Source: Flavobacteriaceae bacterium GF1
GTDB taxonomy: Bacteria > Bacteroidota > Bacteroidia > Flavobacteriales > Flavobacteriaceae
Direction: 5' to 3'
Length of the DNA: 64,000 nucleotides
Assembly: GCA_009797885.1 (NCBI GenBank)
Contig: WNKP01000001.1
Span: forward strand, 310,001-374,000
Shown here: positions 35,593 to 43,884 of the stretch, one piece after another
Layout of the letters: each line of letters starts with the position of its first letter
Position numbering within the stretch: position 1 is the first letter of the stretch
Notes under the pieces: generated by a model
Database searches by the model: none
Seen by the model: the letters and a program-made list of their open reading frames with translations, nothing else
What the model was told of the DNA's origin: nothing
Program-made: the position numbers and the translations under genes

Positions 35593-36762
35593 TCATCTGG
35601 AAAGTAAAACGGATACCGCATTGCCCCCAAATCCCACGGCATTGACCAAAATCCTTTCAAATCGTTTTGGTACGCTGGAGTAGTTCAAAAAAGGAACGGG
35701 TATTGCCATTTGATGATACAACATTAAACAGGCCATTTCGATACTTAACATTCCCGATGCTCCAAAAGTGTGCCCAATTTTCCACTTATTGGTGGTCATA
35801 AAAGGGACTTGTTTTCCAAATATCCGATGCACGGCTTCTATCTCGGACAGATCCCCCTTTATTGTTCCCGGGCAATGCATCACAATCGCATCGATTTCTT
35901 GCGGGGAAACATCACCCATGGCCATTTTCATGGAATCTTGAAAGCATTTGGCATCCGAGGAAAGGGAGACATTATGCTCCAATAACTCGGTGGCATAACC
36001 TATTCCAATGATCTTGGCCAAAGCATTCCTTGGCACTCCCCTTTCCAAACAAGCCATGGCGGCACCTTCTCCCAGTACCATGGTATTTCTTTTCTTTTTA
36101 ACGTCCATGGCACTGCACGGATAGGTCCGCTTTGACTTGGAGTAAATTTTTAGTGCCTGCATCTGGGCCACGGTAAAAGAAGTCAACGGTGCTTCACTTC
36201 CACCGACCAAAAACTTATCCGCCATTCCGCTTTGCAACCATGCCACCCCATTCAACAGGGCGTGCAAAGCTGTTGAGCAGGTAATGGAATGTGAAATCAC
36301 GGGCCCTGCCGTCTGCAAATCATGGGCTACCCAAGAAGAGATATTGCCCAAGGTGGTTGTAGGGGAGGTTAGTGTTGAGACCTTTCCGGTATTTTTAAAC
36401 TCATCATGGAAAGATTCAAACAAAGCCGTTGCGCCCCGGGATGAACCTATATTTATTCCAAAACTTGGCCTTTCCGCAACATCGGAACACCAAGTCGTTT
36501 GTTTCAACACCTTTCTTGAGGTGTAAATGGAAAACAGTACGGATTCATCCAAGTCTTTGTATTTGGAATCTGATTTACGAAGCTTGCGAATGGCCTCTTT
36601 TTCGGAATGCGGCAATTCGCCAACCCATACTTTCTTGCCGTTGAGCACCCTTTCCTGTAAAAGGTGATTGGAACTTTGATAGGTTTCCCATATGGATTTG
36701 GGAGTTGACCCCAGTGCCGAAAGTGATGAGATGGCAACGATGGAAATAGGTTCTTTGAGCAT
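35593..36762 (-). CDS. Beta-ketoacyl synthase homologue in the biotin operon
   Basis: A FabF/FabB-like condensing enzyme of 389 residues. The Cys-His-His triad is complete: Cys 162 (SITCSTALHA), His 296 (HCPGT) and His 331 (KIGHTFGASG), with the supporting Lys at 326 or 328. It is shorter than typical FabF and its N-terminal 100 residues are divergent. It starts one base after bioA, so it belongs to the biotin operon. A dedicated role in building the pimelate chain is inferred from position. Housekeeping fatty-acid synthesis is less likely, since no acyl carrier gene is adjacent. Confidence 0.88.
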   Translation of the reverse strand: MLKEPISIVAISSLSALGSTPKSIWETYQSSNHLLQERVLNGKKVWVGELPHSEKEAIRKLRKSDSKYKDLDESVLFSIYTSRKVLKQTTWCSDVAERPSFGINIGSSRGATALFESFHDEFKNTGKVSTLTSPTTTLGNISSWVAHDLQTAGPVISHSITCSTALHALLNGVAWLQSGMADKFLVGGSEAPLTSFTVAQMQALKIYSKSKRTYPCSAMDVKKKRNTMVLGEGAAMACLERGVPRNALAKIIGIGYATELLEHNVSLSSDAKCFQDSMKMAMGDVSPQEIDAIVMHCPGTIKGDLSEIEAVHRIFGKQVPFMTTNKWKIGHTFGASGMLSIEMACLMLYHQMAIPVPFLNYSSVPKRFERILVNAVGFGGNAVSVLLSR

Positions 36763-36763
36763 A

Positions 36764-38029
36764 CTAAACGATTTCCAATACTTCTTCTATGGCCTTATAA
36801 ACCAAGGCCAAATCCTGTTCCGTTATAATGTAGGGTGGGAGTACATAGATCGTATTTCCCAAAGGTCTTAGTACCACCCCTTTATCCAAAAACAATTGAT
36901 ATAGCTTATCCCTTAGGCTTCCATATCTATCTGTCGTCACCTCCAGATCCAAAGCAAGGATGACCCCTATGGTACGAACTTCCCTCACTTTTTGGTGTTG
37001 TTCGATTTTTAGTTTGAACCCCTGATGGGATTGTTCTATAAAACCAATGTTTTGCGCAATGCTTTCAGAAGCAAGCAAATCCATTGCCGCTATGGCCGCT
37101 GAACAGCCAATGGGGTGGGCACTATAGGTATGGGCATGAAAAAACCCTTTGGCCACATTATCACTTAAAAAAGCGGCAAAGACTTCTTCCGTTGTACTGG
37201 TAATACTCAAAGGAAACATCCCAGCTGTAAGGGCTTTGCTCAAACAAATGATATCCGGTTTTTGTACCAGATGATCACTGGCAAAATTCTTTCCCGTTTT
37301 TCCAAAGCCGGTCATGATCTCGTCCGCAATACAAAGGACTTCATGCTTATGCAAACATTCCAACAGGGCATCCAACCCTTGTGCTGGGTGAAATTTCATC
37401 CCTGCCGCCCCTTGAACCAATGGCTCAAATACAAAAGCGGCCACCGCGTGTTCTTTACAAATACCATCAACCTCGCGAAGGAGAGCTTCAATATTGTCCG
37501 CTTTGGGTGTTGGAATTCGCACTACCTTCAACAAAAAATCCTCAAAAGGACCATTGTAGGAAGAAAGTCCGGATGCACTCATAGCTCCAAACGTATCTCC
37601 GTGAAAACCATTTTCGAAAGCAATTAGGGTATCCCTTTTTTCGCCTTTATTGAAAAAGAACTGAAGTGCCATTTTAATGGCCGCCTCAACAGCTGTGGAT
37701 CCGTTATCGTTGAAAAAAATACGCCTTTGATTATTCGGGAGTATGGCCAATAGTTTTTCAGAAAGTTCAACGGCCGGCCCATGGGTAAAACCACTGAACA
37801 TGACAAAATCCAATTTTTGCATCTGCTGGTGCATTGCAGCAATGATGTGTTCATTTCCATGACCATACATTGCTGAGTACCAGGATGCTATCCCATCTAT
37901 ATATGATTTCCCCTGGTCATCCCAAATACGGGCCCCTTTGGCTTTAACGATGGCAAGCGGAGGTGCTGCCGTCTTATGCTGTGTCAATGGATGCCAAAGG
38001 TATTTTTGATCCTTCGCAATTAAACTCAA
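36764..38029 (-). CDS. bioA: Adenosylmethionine-8-amino-7-oxononanoate aminotransferase
   Basis: The PLP enzyme that converts KAPA to DAPA using S-adenosylmethionine as amino donor. The 421-residue protein has LWHPLTQHK at the N terminus and YIDGIASWYS. The pyridoxal Asp region is ADEIMTGFGKTG (Asp 236) and the Schiff-base lysine is Lys 265 (LSKALTAG). The start codon appears to be TTG, giving the usual spacing to LWHPLTQ; no ATG is available nearby. It is followed after one base by the ketosynthase gene and preceded by a GT90 gene. Confidence 0.97.
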   Translation of the reverse strand: MSLIAKDQKYLWHPLTQHKTAAPPLAIVKAKGARIWDDQGKSYIDGIASWYSAMYGHGNEHIIAAMHQQMQKLDFVMFSGFTHGPAVELSEKLLAILPNNQRRIFFNDNGSTAVEAAIKMALQFFFNKGEKRDTLIAFENGFHGDTFGAMSASGLSSYNGPFEDFLLKVVRIPTPKADNIEALLREVDGICKEHAVAAFVFEPLVQGAAGMKFHPAQGLDALLECLHKHEVLCIADEIMTGFGKTGKNFASDHLVQKPDIICLSKALTAGMFPLSITSTTEEVFAAFLSDNVAKGFFHAHTYSAHPIGCSAAIAAMDLLASESIAQNIGFIEQSHQGFKLKIEQHQKVREVRTIGVILALDLEVTTDRYGSLRDKLYQLFLDKGVVLRPLGNTIYVLPPYIITEQDLALVYKAIEEVLEIV

Positions 38030-38083
38030 GTCCCTTTTTTTTGAAAGAACAAAAATAAAGGTAAACCATCACATTACCTTATT

Positions 38084-39061
38084 TCAATACCATTTTGGGA
38101 ACAAAGGACTCAATTGCCCACTTTTTGCAAAGTATTTGTCCATCACCAAAAGACATAGTACTTTTTCCAATTTGGGATCCCTAAATTTGCGAACATAGGC
38201 GTTGGCATTTTTAATAATGTTTTGGGCTTCGTCCGCATTCCTCAAGTAATAGTCCAGCTGCTCTTCAAGGTCACTGTAATCCTCCTTAAGGGGAATGTAA
38301 TGGACATTGGGCCGTAACCTCCCCTCCATGAACCACGTTTCATATTTGGGCGGTGGCATTACCGCAATGGAGTTGGAACTCATGACCCACTTGAGGTTGC
38401 TCGCCACATCATTACCTTCTTGGCACCAGACAAATTTGTATTTCAAATGTTCGTTTATGGTGATTTTGTCCTTCAACCATTCATCATGATTCGTCCCTGA
38501 ATTTATCTGACCCAAATCGCACATGGGATGCCCAAAGTACATTCGTAAAAACTCGCGTCTGTGCTCCTGCTTCACGCTTGCCCTTCCTATCAATACATCC
38601 TTTTTTCTTGAATAGGGGATACGATCGTTGGTAAATGTATAATGACGCACCTTATTGAATTTGAATAGGACCGAATTTTCATTGTCCTCCAGGATAGGAC
38701 GACTTTTGACCAGGGCAGGTGCCAAAGGTATTTGGGTAACATCCCCAAATTGATACTGAAACTTTAGCATGTCCGGAAAATATCTGGTGAACTCAATTAG
38801 ATCAAAGTAATAGGCTTTGTTTTTTTTGGGCAACTTTAAATCCCCAATGGCCTCGGCATCTTCAGGAACTTTAAAGGGGACATCCACCTTGTTGTAATAC
38901 GAAAGTCTGGTTTCCAGTTGTTCCCTGTCCAAAGTGTCCATTGAGCGCATTAGCCTTTCGCGGGACCTTTTATCCCCCAGGCGTCTAAACCCTTCCATAA
39001 GGGAACCCTTGGCATAATAAAAAAGCTTAATGTTTTTATGTGTCCAAGGGTTTCTAATCAT
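38084..39061 (-). CDS. GT90 (CAP10/LpsA-like) glycosyltransferase
   Basis: A 325-residue protein. Its C-terminal two thirds match the CAP10/LpsA glycosyltransferase family 90: YKFVWCQEGNDVASNLKW, then VMPPPKYETWFMEGRLRP and VHYIPLKEDYSDLEEQ. In bacteria the family adds sugars to lipopolysaccharide. No membrane segment is visible, so it probably works at the cytoplasmic face of the membrane. It lies 21 bases after bioD and 54 before bioA, inside the biotin operon, with no evident link to biotin. Base composition is like its neighbours. Confidence 0.85.
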   Translation of the reverse strand: MIRNPWTHKNIKLFYYAKGSLMEGFRRLGDKRSRERLMRSMDTLDREQLETRLSYYNKVDVPFKVPEDAEAIGDLKLPKKNKAYYFDLIEFTRYFPDMLKFQYQFGDVTQIPLAPALVKSRPILEDNENSVLFKFNKVRHYTFTNDRIPYSRKKDVLIGRASVKQEHRREFLRMYFGHPMCDLGQINSGTNHDEWLKDKITINEHLKYKFVWCQEGNDVASNLKWVMSSNSIAVMPPPKYETWFMEGRLRPNVHYIPLKEDYSDLEEQLDYYLRNADEAQNIIKNANAYVRKFRDPKLEKVLCLLVMDKYFAKSGQLSPLFPKWY

Positions 39062-39082
39062 TTTTGTTGGGGATGGGTTTAA

Positions 39083-39697
39083 TCAGAATGATTGTAGGGG
39101 CCCTTTGAATTTTTGGGCATATCCATAAATTGTCTCCTTGTCAAATTCAGGTTCTTCATCGATCCTTCCAAGGAACACCGCTTTGGTCTTTTTTAAGATA
39201 ATGCTTTCGGTTGTTGGGTGCTCATCCCCACTAAAAATGATTCCTACCTTGAATCCCTTTTGCTCAAGGGCATCGATGGTCAACAAAGAATGGTTGATGC
39301 TTCCCAGGTAGTGGCGGGAAACCACCACAACCTTATATTCCGGTTTGATCAAATCCAATATCGTTTCCTCATCGTTCAAGGGGACCAATAGCCCCCCCGC
39401 CCCTTCAATGACCAGATGGTTATCCGTTTTGGGCTCCAAAATCGTATTTAAATCAATTGTGACCCCATCGATCTCGGCAGCCGCATGTGGACTCATTGGG
39501 GTGTTTAATGCATAATTATTGGGATGGATGACCGATTTTGAATTGGAAATCATTTCCTTGACCTTATGGCTGTCACCATAATGCAAATCCCCAGCTTGAA
39601 CAGGTTTCCAATAATCCGCTTCCAGAGCTTCCGTTATGATTGCAGAAGCTACGGTCTTTCCAACATCCGTGGATATTCCAGTGATAAATAGTTTCAT
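39083..39697 (-). CDS. bioD: Dethiobiotin synthetase
   Basis: The ATP-dependent carboxylase that closes the ureido ring to form dethiobiotin. The 204-residue protein begins with the P-loop GISTDVGKTVAS (usually GTDTDVGKT) and continues with YWKPVQAGD, PMSPHAAAE and the EGAGGLLVPL signature. The length is slightly short at the C terminus compared with E. coli BioD but complete in its motifs. Its ATG overlaps the stop of the DUF2007 gene by four bases, indicating translational coupling. Confidence 0.96.
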   Translation of the reverse strand: MKLFITGISTDVGKTVASAIITEALEADYWKPVQAGDLHYGDSHKVKEMISNSKSVIHPNNYALNTPMSPHAAAEIDGVTIDLNTILEPKTDNHLVIEGAGGLLVPLNDEETILDLIKPEYKVVVVSRHYLGSINHSLLTIDALEQKGFKVGIIFSGDEHPTTESIILKKTKAVFLGRIDEEPEFDKETIYGYAQKFKGPLQSF

Positions 39698-40080
39698 TTT
39701 ATACTTTTTGATAAGAAATTACAATTGTCGCAACGGTATTTTTTGGGTTCAAAAAAAGGAAAAAGCTTGTACAAAATGTTGTTTCGAAGATAAATGACCT
39801 CCAACTGTTTTCTGCCACATATTTTGCAGGCCACCAAATTTCCTTCCTCATCGGTCACATAGGATTTTAATTGTTTGTAGATAGCTATGGCCTTTTCTTT
39901 CTCGGATTCATAAACCTGAAGTTTCACCCCTCCTATCGCATCACTGATCAACGGGTCTGTATTAACGGTATTTTCATCACGAAGAAAAACCTGAATACCC
40001 TCTGACTCCAGCTTTCCTTTTAAAATCTGAATATCGGCAGGATAGGTAGAGGAAGTGATTGTGTAAAATTCATTCTTCAT
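39694..40080 (-). CDS. DUF2007 and zinc-ribbon protein
   Basis: A 128-residue cytosolic protein. Residues about 5-70 form a DUF2007 (putative signal-transducing) domain with YPADIQILKGKLESEGIQVF and GGVKLQVYESEKEKA. A zinc ribbon follows, with CKIC at about 86-89 and CDNC at about 116-119. The domain pairing is common in Bacteroidota but its role is unknown. It overlaps bioF by 11 bases and bioD by four, so it is tightly embedded in the biotin operon. Confidence 0.8.
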   Translation of the reverse strand: MKNEFYTITSSTYPADIQILKGKLESEGIQVFLRDENTVNTDPLISDAIGGVKLQVYESEKEKAIAIYKQLKSYVTDEEGNLVACKICGRKQLEVIYLRNNILYKLFPFFEPKKYRCDNCNFLSKSIK

Positions 40081-41230
40081 TCAACATGTGTTTTTTTACC
40101 ATTGTCAATACGCTTTCCATTTCATTCCAGGTATTAAAAGCGTGCAGACAAAACCGCAACCGTTCTTCACCTTGGGGAACCGTGGGGTTCAGTATGGGAC
40201 GTACATCAAATCCGGCTTCCTTCAAAACGGATGAAAGCCTTTTCGTTTGCTCATTCCCTCCAATCCTACAAACTTGAACCGCAGAACCACTTTGCGAAAA
40301 ATACATATTTAATCCCTTTTGGGCTACCAAGGATTTAAAATGGCCTATGTTATCGGTAAGTGCCTGCCGGCGTTGTCTTCCCTGTTCGGAATCAAAAAAT
40401 CGGTATGCTGCCCATATCATTGCCAAGGTATGTGGGGGAAGGGCGGTAGTATATATAAAACTTCTGCAGAAATTGATAAGAAAATCCCTTAAACCGGGGT
40501 TTCCCAATACAGCTGCCCCATGGGTACCCAGTGCTTTCCCAAAAGTGATAATTCGTGCAAATACTTTGTCCTCAAGTCCAAGTGTATTGATCAAGCCTTT
40601 GCCATGGACCCCCATGGCATGGGCCTCGTCCACCACTAAAAGTGCTCCATTATCCAAAACAAGCGCTGCAAATTCCATAAGGTTGGGAGAGTCCCCATCC
40701 ATGGAGAAAACAGATTCCGTGACCACATAGATCGTAGGGTCTTCACCATGTACCTTTCTACTGCGCTTTAGATGCAATGCCAAATCCCCCAGGGAATTAT
40801 GTTTGAACTTATAGGATTTGGAAGGGCCCAATTTGATACCATCCCGAATACTGGCATGACAGTACTCATCAAATAAAACAATATCCCCCCGTTGCGGAAC
40901 AGAGGAAAAGAAACCTAGATTGGCATCATACCCCGAATTGAATATCAAAGCCGCAGGTGAATGGTGAAATGAAGAAATGAAATCCTCCAGCTCCCCATAA
41001 AACCCATGGTTGCCCGATAATAACCGTGAACCTGTAGCACCGTTTTGAAAAGGTTGTAACCTGGCAACCTGTTCATTGGCCATTTCAGCAATTCTTTTTT
41101 CCCTGGAAAATCCGAGATAGTCATTGGATGAAAAGTCGACCAAATCCGATATTGGGGAAAGTGTTCGAAAGGCATTTCCCTTGCGGCGCTTCTCTAATTT
41201 CCCTTCCAGGTTCAAAGGTAATTTTGCCAT
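40070..41230 (-). CDS. bioF: 8-amino-7-oxononanoate synthase
   Basis: The PLP enzyme that condenses pimeloyl-thioester with alanine to KAPA, the first committed ring-forming step of biotin synthesis. The 386-residue protein shows DFSSNDYLGFS, GSRLLSGNHGFY, the Asp-His segment VDEAHAMGVHG and the pyridoxal lysine Lys 232 (TFGKALGTHGAA). It heads the operon bioF-DUF2007-bioD-GT90-bioA-ketosynthase. Only 26 bases separate its ATG from that of the divergent GNAT gene, and its -7 element is four bases from the ATG. Confidence 0.97.
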   Translation of the reverse strand: MAKLPLNLEGKLEKRRKGNAFRTLSPISDLVDFSSNDYLGFSREKRIAEMANEQVARLQPFQNGATGSRLLSGNHGFYGELEDFISSFHHSPAALIFNSGYDANLGFFSSVPQRGDIVLFDEYCHASIRDGIKLGPSKSYKFKHNSLGDLALHLKRSRKVHGEDPTIYVVTESVFSMDGDSPNLMEFAALVLDNGALLVVDEAHAMGVHGKGLINTLGLEDKVFARIITFGKALGTHGAAVLGNPGLRDFLINFCRSFIYTTALPPHTLAMIWAAYRFFDSEQGRQRRQALTDNIGHFKSLVAQKGLNMYFSQSGSAVQVCRIGGNEQTKRLSSVLKEAGFDVRPILNPTVPQGEERLRFCLHAFNTWNEMESVLTMVKKHMLNEE

Positions 41231-41234
41231 TTTC

Positions 41235-41242
41235 CAAAAGTA
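41235..41242 (-). promoter_or_regulatory. -7 element immediately before bioF
   Basis: On the minus strand TACTTTTG matches TAnnTTTG and ends four bases from the bioF ATG. The predicted start of transcription falls on or beside the initiator codon. Confidence 0.5.
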
Positions 41243-41243
41243 C

Positions 41244-41251
41244 TATCTTTA
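41244..41251 (+). promoter_or_regulatory. -7-like element immediately before the GNAT gene
   Basis: TATCTTTA differs from TAnnTTTG only in the last base and ends five bases before the GNAT ATG. It mirrors the bioF element with one base between them. Confidence 0.4.
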
Positions 41252-41256
41252 AAACA

Positions 41257-41787
41257 ATGATTGTATATAAACAGACCGATACAGAAGGGGAAATAAGACA
41301 AATTCTTGCCTTGCAAGCGTCCAACCTTCCCCGGAACCTTACGGCCATGGAAATACGGACAGAAGGGTTTTTGACCGTGAAACACACATTTGATCTGTTG
41401 GTCAAAATGAACACCGTATTCCCACATACCGTTGCATTGCACAATGAAAAAGTTATAGGCTATGCGCTTTCCATGCATCCTCAATTTAGACTCGAAATCG
41501 ATATTCTTAGATCGATGTTCCTTAAAATTCGGAATTTGGTACCGGATACAATGAGCTATTTGGTTATGGGACAAATTTGTATTGCAAAAACACATCGAAG
41601 GCAAGGGGTGTTCAGAGGGCTTTATGAGCACATGAAAACCTTTATCAGTGAAGAATTTGATGCTATTATCACAGAAGTGGATACCAAAAACAATCGTTCC
41701 CTAAACGCCCATAAGGCCATAGGGTTTAAGGAACTTCATCGATATACAGCGGATGGAAGGGAGTGGTGCCTGATCATCCGTAAATGA
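41257..41787 (+). CDS. GNAT family N-acetyltransferase
   Basis: A 176-residue acetyltransferase from the ATG at 41257; 43 upstream codons in frame run back through bioF and are rejected. The acetyl-CoA site is visible in MGQICIAKTHRRQGVFRGLYEHM (residues about 105-127), with the R/Q-x-x-G-x-G/A-like HRRQGVFRG. The later strand contains EVDTKNNRSLNAHKAIGF. The acceptor is unknown. It is divergent from bioF and converges on atpC across a shared terminator. Confidence 0.88.
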   Translation: MIVYKQTDTEGEIRQILALQASNLPRNLTAMEIRTEGFLTVKHTFDLLVKMNTVFPHTVALHNEKVIGYALSMHPQFRLEIDILRSMFLKIRNLVPDTMSYLVMGQICIAKTHRRQGVFRGLYEHMKTFISEEFDAIITEVDTKNNRSLNAHKAIGFKELHRYTADGREWCLIIRK

Positions 41788-41815
41788 AAAAGCCACTAAA
41801 AAAGTGGCTTTCAAT
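41787..41815. terminator. Bidirectional terminator between GNAT gene and atpC
   Basis: AAAGCCACT and AGTGGCTTT form a 9-base stem around an A-rich loop (41789-41811). It is flanked by A residues on the left and T on the right, so it can serve both converging genes. Confidence 0.85.
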
Positions 41816-41839
41816 ACTATTGTAAAAAAATAATCCTAC

Positions 41840-42118
41840 CTAATCCGCAAGGACGATTACCTTGTTATCCTTCATCTCCACTGTTCCACTGGAAATGGAC
41901 AACACGGTTTCACCATTGGTCCCTTTGGAAAACTTGGCTTGAAATTCTTCCTCTATTTCAATATTCCCCTGAACTTTGACCTTCCCTTCCTGCAAAAGCG
42001 AAACGATAGGTGCGTGGTTGGTCAACATTTGAAATTCACCGTTTACACCAGGAACGGTTACCGAGCTTACCTCTCCTGCGAACAACGTAGCTTCCGGGGA
42101 TACAATTTCTAAATACAT
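41840..42118 (-). CDS. atpC: ATP synthase F1 epsilon subunit
   Basis: A 92-residue epsilon subunit consisting essentially of the N-terminal beta domain (MYLEIVSPEATLFAGEV, GVNGEFQMLTNHAPIVSLL). The C-terminal helical hairpin that inhibits rotation in many bacteria is absent, as is usual in Bacteroidota. The subunit links the gamma shaft to the c-ring. It follows atpD by 86 bases on the same strand. Confidence 0.96.
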   Translation of the reverse strand: MYLEIVSPEATLFAGEVSSVTVPGVNGEFQMLTNHAPIVSLLQEGKVKVQGNIEIEEEFQAKFSKGTNGETVLSISSGTVEMKDNKVIVLAD

Positions 42119-42126
42119 CTTTCTAA

Positions 42127-42154
42127 GTTAGGTGTTGGAGGTTGGAAGTTGGAA
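42127..42154. repeat. Heptamer tandem repeat between atpD and atpC
   Basis: Four head-to-tail units read GTTAGGT, GTTGGAG, GTTGGAA and GTTGGAA. The last two are identical and the first is degenerate. It lies in the 86-base spacer of the atpD-atpC unit. Confidence 0.6.
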
Positions 42155-42204
42155 GCCCTTTGAAAACCAAACCTTGGACCCTTCATTGCCAACCCTTCAC
42201 TGAA

Positions 42205-43725
<1,521 letters not shown>

Positions 43726-43777
43726 TCAATTTGTTTGATTCCCTGTGTAGGAGCGTACACTATCTTTTTTTCGGCCG

Positions 43778-43785
43778 CAAAGATA
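43778..43785 (-). promoter_or_regulatory. -7 element of atpD promoter
   Basis: On the minus strand TATCTTTG is an exact TAnnTTTG match, about 64 bases before the atpD ATG and downstream of the terminator of the receptor gene. Confidence 0.6.
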
Positions 43786-43831
43786 GGATTTTCCATCTTT
43801 TAAAAGAAACTTCACCCCTTGTTTTTTGGCA

Positions 43832-43857
43832 TAAAAAAAGAGCCGGATTTGGCTCTT
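43832..43857 (-). terminator. Terminator of TonB receptor gene
   Basis: AAGAGCC / GGCTCTT form a 7-base stem around a 6-base loop (43838-43857). On the minus strand it runs into seven T residues. It lies 28 bases after the receptor stop. Confidence 0.88.
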
Positions 43858-43884
43858 CTTTTAGTATTCCTTTGTTTTACTTCC

